A stretch of 10,089 nt of DNA from Tannerella sp. (GCA_031288935.1 JAITQL010000253.1:1-10089); one strand, 5' to 3'. Shown: positions 1 through 6,784, numbered from the stretch's first letter. A program made the numbers and translations. Notes: a model not told the origin generated them from the letters alone.

Positions 1-40
1 CTGTCAATGACAGTAGTCGGTTTTACTTTCATAAGTCGAC

Positions 41-57
41 TACTGTCATTGACAGTA
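41..57. promoter_or_regulatory. Operator-like 17-bp palindrome (second copy of the array)
   Basis: The sequence TACTGTCATTGACAGTA is a perfect 8+1+8 inverted repeat. Flanking GAC and ATC extend the symmetry to 23 bp with one mismatch. The same element recurs at 83-99, and all but its first two bases are seen at 1-15. Such symmetry is typical of sites bound by dimeric bacterial repressors. Bacteroides species are known to control arabinose genes with the Nudix-family repressor AraR, but I cannot match this sequence to its published motif from memory. The site is about 370 bp upstream of the candidate araD promoter, so it may instead serve a gene to the left or simply be part of the repeat. Confidence 0.4.
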
Positions 58-82
58 ATCGGATTTACTTTCATAAGTCGAC

Positions 83-99
83 TACTGTCAATGACAGTA
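83..99. promoter_or_regulatory. Operator-like 17-bp palindrome (third copy of the array)
   Basis: The sequence TACTGTCAATGACAGTA is a perfect 8+1+8 inverted repeat, 42 bp from the preceding copy. That spacing is close to four turns of B-DNA, so proteins bound to neighbouring copies would lie on the same face. Regulatory function is inferred only from symmetry and spacing. Confidence 0.4.
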
Positions 100-244
100 A
101 TCGAATTTACTTTCCCGGACCGACTGTTCGCTGCCCGGTTGACAGGCATAGGCCGGCTCATTGTCCGGCAGTAGAAGATGCCGTCAACGGCGTGCAGACC
201 GCCAAGGCTGCCGAAGCGCTGAAGACGCGATAACCGCCGTCTTC

Positions 245-265
245 ACGGTCGGCCACCGTCTTTTT
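245..265 (+). terminator. Weak intrinsic terminator candidate
   Basis: A five-base stem, ACGGT (245-249) with ACCGT (255-259), and a five-base loop are followed by C and a run of five T residues (261-265). It lies just downstream of the TAA at 231-233 and upstream of the araD promoter region, which is where the end of a gene entering from the left would be expected. The stem is short, so support is modest. Confidence 0.4.
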
Positions 266-390
266 ATTCCGGATGCCGGCCATGCTGCTCCGGGCGGAGA
301 CGCTCCGGGCGTTTGCACCGGATATTTCCATCGCTTTTCTCTTCGCAGGCGATTATTCATCCTCTTCCGATAAAAAAAATTCTTTCACGC

Positions 391-401
391 GCAACCGTTG
401 C
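391..401. promoter_or_regulatory. Short palindrome beside the araD promoter, possible operator
   Basis: GCAACCGTTGC is an 11-bp perfect interrupted palindrome (5+1+5). It ends 10 bases before the proposed -7 element, so a protein bound here would overlap RNA polymerase. It does not resemble the palindrome of the left array. A palindrome this short can arise by chance. Confidence 0.2.
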
Positions 402-411
402 ACTTATTCAT

Positions 412-419
412 TATCTTTG
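412..419 (+). promoter_or_regulatory. Bacteroidetes-type -7 promoter element for the arabinose operon
   Basis: TATCTTTG matches TAnnTTTG, the -7 consensus used by the primary sigma factor of Bacteroidetes. Transcription would begin near 424-428, giving a leader of about 25 bases to the ATG at 452. No good TTTG-type -33 element sits at the usual 17-23 base distance; the nearest T-rich sequence (383-386) is too far. That could mean a weak or activator-dependent promoter. The rest of 266-411 shows only a small direct repeat (GCTCCGGGCG at 287 and 302) and an A-rich run at 371-380. Confidence 0.5.
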
Positions 420-440
420 CCTCCGAATTAATGAAAATAC

Positions 441-445
441 GAGGA
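441..445 (+). promoter_or_regulatory. Purine-rich ribosome-binding sequence that supports the ATG at 452
   Basis: GAGGA ends six bases before the ATG at 452, a normal Shine-Dalgarno distance. The in-frame ATG at 446 directly abuts it, and the ATG at 431 lies upstream of it, only a few bases past the expected transcription start. The spacing therefore favours 452. Confidence 0.45.
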
Positions 446-451
446 ATGTCT

Positions 452-1162
452 ATGACAATACATACATTAAAAGAAACTGTTTTCGGCGCCAATATGGATT
501 TGGTGAAGCACGGACTGGTTATTTTCACCTGGGGAAATGCAAGCGGTATCGACCGTGAAAGTGGACGGGTGGTGATCAAGCCTTCCGGCGTGCCATACGA
601 AAGAATGACGGCTGACGACATGGTTGTCGTCGATCTGGAAGGCCATGTGCTTGAGGGTCGGCTGCGGCCGTCGTCCGATACGCCCACGCACCTGGCGCTT
701 TACCGGGCTTTTCCCGAAACGGGCGGGATCGTGCATACGCACTCCACTTATGCGACCGCATGGGCACAGGCCGGACGCGATCTTCCGAATATCGGGACAA
801 CGCACGCCGATTATTTCAGCCATGCCATCCCCTGTACGCGCAACATGACCGACGCGGAAATCAACGGCGACTATGAACGGGAAACAGCTTCCGTCATCGT
901 CGAACAGTTCCGCGTCGACCGGCTGCAACCGCTGCATACGCCCGGTGTGCTGGTCAGGAATCACGGTCCGTTTACGTGGGGGAAAAACCCGGAGGAGGCC
1001 GTACATCATGCCGCGGTGCTGGAACAGGTTGCGAAGATGGCAGCCATCGCATACGGTTTAAATCCGGAGCTGACAATGAATGACGCGCTCGTTCGGAAAC
1101 ATTTTCTCCGGAAACACGGCGCCAGTGCCTATTATGGACAATTCGACAGGGATCAACGGTAA
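452..1162 (+). CDS. araD: L-ribulose-5-phosphate 4-epimerase AraD
   Basis: This cytosolic zinc enzyme interconverts L-ribulose 5-phosphate and D-xylulose 5-phosphate, the last step of L-arabinose breakdown. The 236-residue product is a class II aldolase/epimerase-fold protein close in length to E. coli AraD (231). With the start at 452 the numbering falls in register with the E. coli enzyme: zinc ligands His95 and His97 in VHTHSTYA, Asp120 in GTTHADYF, His171 in [10 protein letters not shown], and a tyrosine near the C-terminus (Tyr228, E. coli Tyr229) in SAYYGQ. The N-terminus ([18 protein letters not shown], then [13 protein letters not shown]) also aligns with the family. In-frame starts at 398 (TTG), 431 and 446 are possible, but 452 gives the family-like N-terminus and has GAGGA at a proper distance. 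It is the first gene of the operon, 38 bases ahead of araA. All key residues are present. Confidence 0.96.
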   Translation: MTIHTLKETVFGANMDLVKHGLVIFTWGNASGIDRESGRVVIKPSGVPYERMTADDMVVVDLEGHVLEGRLRPSSDTPTHLALYRAFPETGGIVHTHSTYATAWAQAGRDLPNIGTTHADYFSHAIPCTRNMTDAEINGDYERETASVIVEQFRVDRLQPLHTPGVLVRNHGPFTWGKNPEEAVHHAAVLEQVAKMAAIAYGLNPELTMNDALVRKHFLRKHGASAYYGQFDRDQR

Positions 1163-1200
1163 ATTATTCAATCATATTCAAAATATAAATAAGCAGGAAC

Positions 1201-2706
1201 ATGAACTTCAAGGAAATTGAAATCTGGTTTGTAACCGGAGCACAGTTATTATATGGCGGCGAAGCGGTAGCAGCGGTCAACGCTCACTCTTCGGAGATAG
1301 TCAAAAGCCTGAACGAATCGGGCAAGTTGCCTTTGAAAATCGTTTATAAAGGGACGGTTAATTCATCGGCGGAAGTGGCCGGCGTGCTTGGCGCGGCCAA
1401 TGCCGACAGCCATTGTGCAGGCGTGATCACGTGGATGCACACGTTTTCGCCCGCCAAGATGTGGATTAAGGGTTTGCAGGATTACAGGAAGCCGCTTCTT
1501 CACCTGCACACGCAGTTTAACAGGGAAATACCCTGGAGCGAGATCGACATGGATTTTATGAATCTGAACCAGTCGGCGCACGGCGACCGCGAGTTCGGGC
1601 ACATCGTAAGCCGGATGCGCAAGAACCGGAAAGTCGTGGTTGGTCACTGGACGGACGGCGGCGTACAAAACCGGATAGCGGTCTGGATGCGCGTGGCCGC
1701 AGCCTGGGCGGATGCACGGGAGATGCTGATTGTTCGTTTCGGCGACAACATGAACAACGTGGCTGTGACCGACGGCGACAAGCTGGAAGCGGAAATGAGG
1801 CTCGGTTATCACGTCGACTATTACGGCATCGGCTGTCTGGCGGAATATCAGGCGAACGTGACCGAAAGCGAAGTGGATACGCTTGTATTTGAATACGAAC
1901 AGCTGTATACCTTTGCCGAAAACTGCCGGAGAGGCGCCAAGGATTACGGACAGGTGCGCGAAGCCGCCCGCGAGGAAATCGCGCTGCGCCGGTTTCTTCA
2001 GGACAGGGGCGCCAAGGCGTTCACCACCAATTTTGACGCGCTGCACGGCTTGAATCAGTTGCCCGGTCTGGCTTGCCAGCGTTTGATGGCGGAAGGCTAC
2101 GGTTTTGGTGCGGAAGGCGACTGGAAAACGGCTGCGCTGGTACGCACCTTTTGGGTGATGGCGCAGGGATTGCCCGGCGGCACGTCGTTCATGGAGGATT
2201 ATACCTACCATTTCAACGGCGACAGGAGTGCGATCCTGCAAGCGCACATGCTGGAAGTATCGCCTGAAATTACCGTGCAAAAGCCGCGCCTGGAGGTTCA
2301 TCCCCTGGGCATCGGCGGCAAAGCCGATCCGGCACGGCTGGTGTTTACGGCGCATCCCGGTACGGGCATTGCGGCGACCGTCGTGGATATGGGTAACCGG
2401 TTTCGGATGATCGTGAACGAAGTGGAGGTTGTCGAACCCGAAGAAGCATTGCCCAAACTGCCTGTGGCCGGCGCATTGTGGATACCGCAGCCGAATCTTG
2501 AAGTTGGCGCGGCGGCATGGATTCTGGCCGGCGGCACGCACCATACGGCATTCACGTATGCCCTGAACAGCGAGTATATGGAAGATTATGCAGACATTGC
2601 CGGCATTGAATTGCTGACCGTCGACAAAAATACGACGCTGAAGGGATTCAAGTTTGAGCTGAAAGTAAACGAAGTGTATTACCTGTTGAACAAATCGCTG
2701 CAATAA
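1201..2706 (+). CDS. araA: L-arabinose isomerase AraA
   Basis: This enzyme converts L-arabinose to L-ribulose, the first step after uptake, in the cytosol using a divalent metal such as Mn2+. The 501-residue length matches the family (E. coli 500). Family landmarks are WFVTGAQLLYG at the N-terminus (residues 9-19), the TWMHTFSPAKMWI stretch near 77-89, HTQFNREIPW (103-112) and MNLNQSAHGDREFGH (120-134). The metal and catalytic residues are seen as Glu305 (GAEGDWKT), Glu332 (FMEDYTYH), His349 (LQAHMLEV) and His447/448 (GGTHHTAF). The ATG is preceded by an A-rich leader with AGCAGGA, typical for Bacteroidetes. The stop TAA is followed at once by an in-frame TAG (2707-2709), then araB starts one base later, so the two genes are almost certainly co-transcribed. 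Confidence 0.98.
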   Translation: MNFKEIEIWFVTGAQLLYGGEAVAAVNAHSSEIVKSLNESGKLPLKIVYKGTVNSSAEVAGVLGAANADSHCAGVITWMHTFSPAKMWIKGLQDYRKPLLHLHTQFNREIPWSEIDMDFMNLNQSAHGDREFGHIVSRMRKNRKVVVGHWTDGGVQNRIAVWMRVAAAWADAREMLIVRFGDNMNNVAVTDGDKLEAEMRLGYHVDYYGIGCLAEYQANVTESEVDTLVFEYEQLYTFAENCRRGAKDYGQVREAAREEIALRRFLQDRGAKAFTTNFDALHGLNQLPGLACQRLMAEGYGFGAEGDWKTAALVRTFWVMAQGLPGGTSFMEDYTYHFNGDRSAILQAHMLEVSPEITVQKPRLEVHPLGIGGKADPARLVFTAHPGTGIAATVVDMGNRFRMIVNEVEVVEPEEALPKLPVAGALWIPQPNLEVGAAAWILAGGTHHTAFTYALNSEYMEDYADIAGIELLTVDKNTTLKGFKFELKVNEVYYLLNKSLQ

Positions 2707-2710
2707 TAGC

Positions 2711-4396
2711 ATGGAAAAGTATGTAATAGGTTTGGATTATGGCACGGATTCGTGTCGCGCGGTTGTTGCAGATGCGGCAACAGGCCTGGAAATCTCTTCT
2801 TCCGTAGCCTGCTATCCGCGCTGGGCTGCCGGGAAGTATTGCGATCCCAAAAGCAATCGGTACCGTCAGCATCCGCTGGATTATGTCGAAACACTGGAAG
2901 CGTCCGTCCGCGAAGCCCTGTCGAAGGCGCCTGCCGGAACAGCGGCCAAAGTCGTCGGCATCGCTTTTGACACGACCGGAAGCACGCCGGCGCTGACCGA
3001 CGCGCAGGGGACGCCGCTTGCACTGCTGCCGGCGTTCACCGAAAATCCGAATGCCATGTTTATCTTGTGGAAAGACCATACGGCCGTGGTCGAGGCCGGT
3101 CAGATCAATGCCCTGGCCAGGCGGTGGGAGACGGATTATACGGCTTACGAGGGAGGCATCTATTCTTCCGAATGGGTATGGGCTAAAGCGCTGCATGTAT
3201 TGCGCGAAGACGGGGAGGTGCGCAAGGCTGCCTGCGCCTGGGTGGAACACTGTGACTGGCTGCCGGGACTGATTACGGGCAACATCCGGCCGGAAACACT
3301 GCTGCGCAGCCGTTGTGCAGCCGGACACAAGGCCATGTGGCACGCTGCCTGGCAGGGATTGCCGTCCGAAGCTTTTCTGACGGCGCTCGATCCCCTGCTG
3401 GCCGGTTACAGGGAAAGGCTCTTCACCGACACCTTTCCGAGCGATACGCGAGCAGGCTTTCTTACGCAGGAATGGGCAGACAGACTGGGGCTGAATACGT
3501 CCGTAGCCGTAGCCGTCGGCGGATTCGACTGCCATATGGGCGCTGTCGGCGCACAGATCGCCCCGGGCGCCATTGTGCGGGTGATCGGCACCTCGACATG
3601 CGATGTCATGGTGGCGCCTTATCACGAGATTGGCGAGAAACCGATACCGGGCATTTGCGGTCAGGTAGACGGCTCCGTTATTCCGGGCATGGTCGGACTG
3701 GAAGCCGGACAGTCGGCCTTCGGCGATATTTACGCCTGGTTCAAGCGGATCGTGGAATGGCCGGTCAAACAGCTGATCGGACAGTCGGAACTGATTTCCG
3801 AAGACATCAAACAGCGGTTGACGGAAGAAACGCTTCAGCGCATCCTTCCCGCGCTGAGCGAAGAAGCCGCAAAGATTCCGGTGGGCGAAAGCGTGGTCGT
3901 TGCTACCGACTGGATGAACGGGCGGCGCACGCCCGATGCCAATCAACTGCTCAAGGGAACGATTACCGGACTGACGCTGGGCAGTACCGCTCCGCTGATA
4001 TTCCGGGCGCTGGTAGAAGCCACCGCCTTCGGCTCCAAAGCCATTCTTGACCGCTTCATTGAAAACGGCATTCACATCGGCGAGGTAATCGGCATTGGCG
4101 GCATCTCGCTGAAATCCCCGTTTGTAATGCAGACGCTGGCAGACGTGCTGGGCATGCCCATCAAGGTATCGGGAGCCGGGCAGGCTTGTGCTACGGGCGC
4201 AGCCATGTTTGCGGCAGTCGCCGCCGGCCTGTACACGTGTGTGGAAGAGGCGCAGAAGGTCATGGGACAGGGTTTTGCCGCAACCTATACGCCTGACCCG
4301 TCGCATCACAGGCTCTACCTGGAACTGTATGAAAAGTACAGGCAAGTAGGCAAGGCAAGCGAAGAGTGGTTCCGGCAGGACGGGTATGTATCATAA
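2711..4396 (+). CDS. araB: L-ribulokinase AraB (FGGY carbohydrate kinase)
   Basis: This cytosolic kinase phosphorylates L-ribulose to L-ribulose 5-phosphate with ATP. The 561 residues match the long ribulokinase branch of the FGGY family (E. coli AraB 566), not the roughly 500-residue xylulokinases or glycerol kinases. The N-terminal actin-like domain opens with VIGLDYGTDSCRAVV (residues 5-19), the phosphate-binding loop. AFDTTGSTP lies at 85-93. The ribulokinase signature GGFDCHMGAVGA (270-281) holds the predicted catalytic base Asp273, followed by VIGTSTCDVMV (291-301). The C-terminal ATP-binding domain has DWMNGRRTPDAN (400-411), GIGGISLKSP (461-470) and GQACATGAAMFAA (490-502). It starts 4 bases after the araA stop and ends 17 bases before the symporter start. 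No Shine-Dalgarno sequence is evident, so translation may be coupled to araA. It appears intact. Confidence 0.97.
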   Translation: MEKYVIGLDYGTDSCRAVVADAATGLEISSSVACYPRWAAGKYCDPKSNRYRQHPLDYVETLEASVREALSKAPAGTAAKVVGIAFDTTGSTPALTDAQGTPLALLPAFTENPNAMFILWKDHTAVVEAGQINALARRWETDYTAYEGGIYSSEWVWAKALHVLREDGEVRKAACAWVEHCDWLPGLITGNIRPETLLRSRCAAGHKAMWHAAWQGLPSEAFLTALDPLLAGYRERLFTDTFPSDTRAGFLTQEWADRLGLNTSVAVAVGGFDCHMGAVGAQIAPGAIVRVIGTSTCDVMVAPYHEIGEKPIPGICGQVDGSVIPGMVGLEAGQSAFGDIYAWFKRIVEWPVKQLIGQSELISEDIKQRLTEETLQRILPALSEEAAKIPVGESVVVATDWMNGRRTPDANQLLKGTITGLTLGSTAPLIFRALVEATAFGSKAILDRFIENGIHIGEVIGIGGISLKSPFVMQTLADVLGMPIKVSGAGQACATGAAMFAAVAAGLYTCVEEAQKVMGQGFAATYTPDPSHHRLYLELYEKYRQVGKASEEWFRQDGYVS

Positions 4397-4413
4397 ACTA
4401 AACGGATGAAATC

Positions 4414-6090
4414 ATGTTACTGTTAGATTGGATTGTGATCGGCTTGTTTGCCGTTGTATTAATCGGAATTGTAGTCTGGGTGTTCAGACAGAAACAAACC
4501 AGTTCGGGCGACTACTTCCTGGCCGGACGCGATGCGACGTGGCTGGCGATCGGCGCCTCCATCTTTGCATCGAACATCGGTTCGGAGCACCTCATCGGAC
4601 TGGCGGGTGCAGGCGCCTCAAGCGGAATGGCGATGGCGCACTGGGAGATTCAGGGGTGGATGATCCTGATTCTCGGATGGGTCTTTGTCCCGTTTTATTC
4701 ACGGAGCATGGTGCTGACCATGCCGGAGTTTTTGGAACGCCGCTACAACAAGGCCTCGCGTACCATCCTGTCGGGCATCTCGCTCGTAAGCTACGTGCTG
4801 ACGAAAGTGGCCGTTACGGTGTATGCCGGAGGACTGGTGTTCAAGGAAGTGTTCGGCATCGAATCGCTTTGGGGCATCGACTTCTTCTGGATCGCCGCCA
4901 TCGGGCTGGTGTTGCTGACGGCGCTTTACACGGTGATCGGCGGAATGAAATCCGTGCTGTACACCTCCGTCCTTCAGACTCCGATCCTGCTGCTGGGTTC
5001 CGTCATCATCCTTGTACTGGGACTGCAGGCCGTGGGCGGATGGGAAGAGGTGCTGGCTGCCTGCCGCGCCACATCCGTCAACGAACATGGCGACAGTATG
5101 ATCAACCTGATACGCAGTAACCGCGATGCCGACTTTCCCTGGCTGGGCGTGTTGATCGGCTCGTCGGTCATCGGATTCTGGTACTGGTGTACGGATCAGT
5201 ACATCGTGCAGCGGGTGCTTTCCGGGAAAGACGAGACGCAGGCGCGACGCGGAGCCATCTTCGGCGCATACCTGAAGCTGACGCCTGTCTTCCTGTTCCT
5301 GATTCCGGGAATGATTGCCTTCGCAATGATGAAAAACGGCACGGTGATCGGCGGCGAGCCGTTCAGCATCTCCAGCGCCGACGCTGCTTTCCCCACGCTC
5401 GTAGCCCGACTGCTGCCCGCCGGGGTGAAGGGGCTGGTAGTTTGCGGCATCCTGGCCGCGCTGATGAGTTCGCTGGCATCGCTCTTCAATTCATCGTCCA
5501 TGCTGTTCACCATCGACTTCTACAAACGCTTCAAGCCGCAGGCCAGCGAGAAGCAGCTTCTGTCCGTCGGACGAATCGCCACGGTAGTGATTGTCGCGCT
5601 GGGGATTCTTTGGATACCGGTCATGAAAAGCGTGGGCGCCGTGTTGTACAACTACCTTCAGGACGTACAGTCCGTCCTCTCGCCCGGTATAGCGGCCGCC
5701 TTTCTGATCGGGATTCTGTGGAAGAAAGCCACGCCCCAGGGCGGCATGTGGGGACTGATTGCGGGATTCGTCATCGGCGTTGTCCGGCTGGGGGCGAAGG
5801 TCTATTACACGTCCGGAGTCGAAACGGCGGACAGCTGGTTCAAATACCTTTTCTACGATGTGAACTGGTTATTTTTCAGTGGCGGCATGTTGCTTTTCTG
5901 CATCCTCGTAGTCCTTGGCGTGAGCGTCTTCACCAAACCCCTGCCCGAAAGCCGCATCGAAGGCCTGACGTTCGACTCTACCACGCCCGAACAGAAAGCC
6001 GCCTCCCGTGCCACCTGGAGCCGCTGGGACGTCATCCACACCTGCATCATACTGGCATTTACCGCAGCGTTCTATATTTATTTCTGGTGA
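4414..6090 (+). CDS. SGLT-like sodium/sugar symporter, probable L-arabinose importer
   Basis: This is an inner-membrane sodium:solute symporter (SSS family) of 558 residues with about 14 hydrophobic segments, from about 5-24 to 541-557. It resembles the vertebrate SGLT branch closely: SSGDYFLAGRD (30-40), FASNIGSEHLIGLAGAG (51-67), LTMPEFLERRYN (101-112), GGMKSVLYTSVLQ (176-188), WYWCTDQYIVQRVL (256-269) and SLASLFNSSSMLFTIDFY (353-370). Residues aligned with SGLT1 sugar-site positions are present: His59 (SGLT1 His83), Glu78 (Glu102), Lys288 (Lys321) and Gln416 (Gln457). Ser352 and Ser353 match the conserved Na2 sodium-site serines. Transport of L-arabinose is inferred from its place as the last gene after araDAB; the residues alone do not fix the sugar, and glucose, galactose and xylose are used by relatives. 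The stop codon overlaps a long hairpin. Confidence 0.93.
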   Translation: MLLLDWIVIGLFAVVLIGIVVWVFRQKQTSSGDYFLAGRDATWLAIGASIFASNIGSEHLIGLAGAGASSGMAMAHWEIQGWMILILGWVFVPFYSRSMVLTMPEFLERRYNKASRTILSGISLVSYVLTKVAVTVYAGGLVFKEVFGIESLWGIDFFWIAAIGLVLLTALYTVIGGMKSVLYTSVLQTPILLLGSVIILVLGLQAVGGWEEVLAACRATSVNEHGDSMINLIRSNRDADFPWLGVLIGSSVIGFWYWCTDQYIVQRVLSGKDETQARRGAIFGAYLKLTPVFLFLIPGMIAFAMMKNGTVIGGEPFSISSADAAFPTLVARLLPAGVKGLVVCGILAALMSSLASLFNSSSMLFTIDFYKRFKPQASEKQLLSVGRIATVVIVALGILWIPVMKSVGAVLYNYLQDVQSVLSPGIAAAFLIGILWKKATPQGGMWGLIAGFVIGVVRLGAKVYYTSGVETADSWFKYLFYDVNWLFFSGGMLLFCILVVLGVSVFTKPLPESRIEGLTFDSTTPEQKAASRATWSRWDVIHTCIILAFTAAFYIYFW

Positions 6091-6140
6091 TGAAAAGAAT
6101 GCAGGGAATGGCGCCTGGCCATTCCCTGCATTCTTTCATC
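6089..6140 (+). terminator. Long stem-loop overlapping the symporter stop; operon terminator
   Basis: The arms at 6094-6112 (AAAGAATGCAGGGAATGGC) and 6118-6136 form 19 uninterrupted base pairs around a five-base loop, GCCTG. After a single bulged A (6093), four more pairs (6089-6092 with 6137-6140) take in the last two bases of the TGA stop. No strong T run follows (CCCTTTGCC), so it is not a classic intrinsic terminator. Its place between convergent genes and its very stable stem still favour a role in ending transcripts or protecting the 3' end of the mRNA. Confidence 0.7.
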
Positions 6141-6395
6141 CCCTTTGCCTCCCTGAATCAAACCGGTCCTTCTTCGGCTTTTTGTCCACTTGCCCTAATT
6201 CTTCAATTTTGTTTTATTGACAGCACAAAAATAGTGCAGTTCTATTTTGTACGCAAAACGGAAATGATTTTTTGGCGCCTTTTTTTATTCTCCGCCATCT
6301 ATTATTGCCTGAAACGCTCATCCGTGTCGGTTGGAGAGAGGTTTATATCCCTTTCCAACCGGTTTCGGAAGGTTTGGACGGGAAACAAATACCCG
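6141..6395. other. Intergenic stretch without a supported gene
   Basis: This stretch is richer in A and T than the genes. It contains a small inverted repeat, GCAC-AAAAATA-GTGC (6223-6237), whose reverse strand includes TATTTTTG, a match to the Bacteroidetes -7 consensus at 6226-6233. It also contains T-rich sequence around a GGCGCC palindrome near 6269-6288. No convincing coding sequence follows on either strand, so the promoter match is probably chance. The only longer open frames here run on into the repeat array and have no recognisable domain. Confidence 0.5.
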
Positions 6396-6530
6396 AAAAC
6401 GTCGCCGTAATACCTGAAACCTTCGATGGAATACCTCAAGAGGTATTTCGTCGCAGCAAAAAGGTATTCGGAATACTTCAAGAGGTATTCAATCGAAGCA
6501 AAAAGGTATTCGGTCGAAGTAAAAAGCCTC
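6396..6530. repeat. 21-bp / 42-bp tandem repeat array in the convergent intergenic region
   Basis: The clearest units start at 6438, 6459, 6480 and 6501, 21 bp apart, built on AA(G/A)AGGTATTC. They alternate in two versions, which gives a higher-order period of 42 bp (GGAATAC at 6428 and 6470). Degenerate units can be traced upstream to about 6396, and a partial unit follows at 6522. ATACCTCAAGAGGTAT (6431-6446) is an inverted repeat with 7-bp arms and an AA loop; the next copy at 6473 has one T:G change. Translated forward the 42-bp unit gives a 14-residue repeat (EVFNRSKKVFG-like); in reverse it gives EYLFAA-like heptads. Neither shows further signs of a real protein. Confidence 0.85.
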
Positions 6531-6623
6531 GCGCGGGAGGGATAACAGTTGTCCGTTTCGGAAATTAGCACTTGCGTTGCAGTGTTTTGGATGAAATTAT
6601 ATGCAGAACAAGAGAAACGGGAA

Positions 6624-6661
6624 AGTAATATCCTTTTGGGCAAAGCCTTTTGAATATTACT
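6624..6661. repeat. Inverted repeat downstream of sprA
   Basis: AGTAATAT (6624-6631) and ATATTACT (6654-6661) are perfect 8-base arms separated by 22 bases; the spacer contains CCTTTT twice. A second small hairpin, CCTGC-AAA-GCAGG, follows at 6663-6675. Both lie about 150-200 bases beyond the sprA stop and could help end sprA transcripts, though neither has a T run on that strand. Nothing else stands out in 6531-6784. Confidence 0.35.
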
Positions 6662-6784
6662 GCCTGCAAAGCAGGTGGATTTTCGAGGCGGATTAAAGAT
6701 GCGCAATGCACGACGACATGTTACCTGTAAATCCATTTATTCCTTCTTGAATTTGCGAAATCCACGAGCCGGTCTGCGCAAAAC

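Larger units (their letters stand above)
1..114. repeat. 42-bp tandem repeat array, about 2.7 copies, cut by the window edge
   Basis: Copies begin at 1, 43 and 85, so the period is exactly 42 bp. Copy 1 and copy 2 differ at three positions, and copy 3 differs from copy 2 at two positions over the 30 bases it keeps before the sequence diverges after 114. Each unit carries a 17-bp interrupted palindrome, TACTGTCANTGACAGTA, in which only the central base varies (A, T, A), and a second short palindrome, AGTCGACT. The whole unit is conserved, so this is a tandem repeat and not a repeat-spacer CRISPR array. Because 42 is a multiple of three, the array stays open in two forward frames and one reverse frame. 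It continues to the left of the window, so the copy number is unknown. Confidence 0.95.
3..233 (+). other. Open frame ending at TAA 231-233; possible 3' end or remnant of an upstream gene
   Basis: The frame starting at base 3 is open from the left edge through the 42-bp array to the TAA at 231. Its last 18 or so codons (from about 174) read like real coding sequence for this genome: GC-rich third positions, and an alanine-rich, charged ending AVNGVQTAKAAEALKTR. A weak terminator follows 11 bases after the stop. Against a real gene, the middle part (about 115-165) reads as a cysteine-, proline- and histidine-rich stretch of low plausibility. The array is equally open in the frame starting at base 1 and on the reverse strand. 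I recognise no family. It could be a gene tail, a decayed gene whose 3' end was joined to the repeat, or chance. Confidence 0.25.

Noticed and set aside
1..114. CRISPR array
   Set aside because: The full 42-bp unit is conserved; there are no unique spacers between shorter repeats and no cas genes in the window.
161..373. Forward open frame of 70 codons in the operon leader
   Set aside because: It is arginine-rich, typical of a shadow frame in GC-rich DNA, spans the terminator candidate and has no family resemblance.
2648..4345. Long reverse-strand open frame of 565 codons opposite araB
   Set aside because: It mirrors araB, which has full family motifs; long antisense frames are common in GC-rich genes, and no domain is visible in it.
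6269..6288. T-rich sequence around GGCGCC as an intrinsic terminator
   Set aside because: The palindrome has no loop and cannot form a hairpin stem of useful length.
5187..6410. Long forward open frame of 407 codons overlapping the symporter
   Set aside because: It lies almost wholly inside the symporter in another frame and has an arginine/histidine-rich composition with no domains; the symporter frame is strongly supported.
6272..6568. Forward open frame of 98 codons with 14-residue repeats (SKKVFG-like)
   Set aside because: The same repeat array produces it, the first half shows no family resemblance, and there is no convincing promoter or ribosome-binding site.
6302..6736. Reverse-strand open frame of 144 codons with EYLF-type heptads
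   Set aside because: Its repeated part is the translation of the 21-bp DNA repeat, and the rest has no recognisable domain or coding bias. It lies in convergent intergenic DNA and reads as a by-product of the array.
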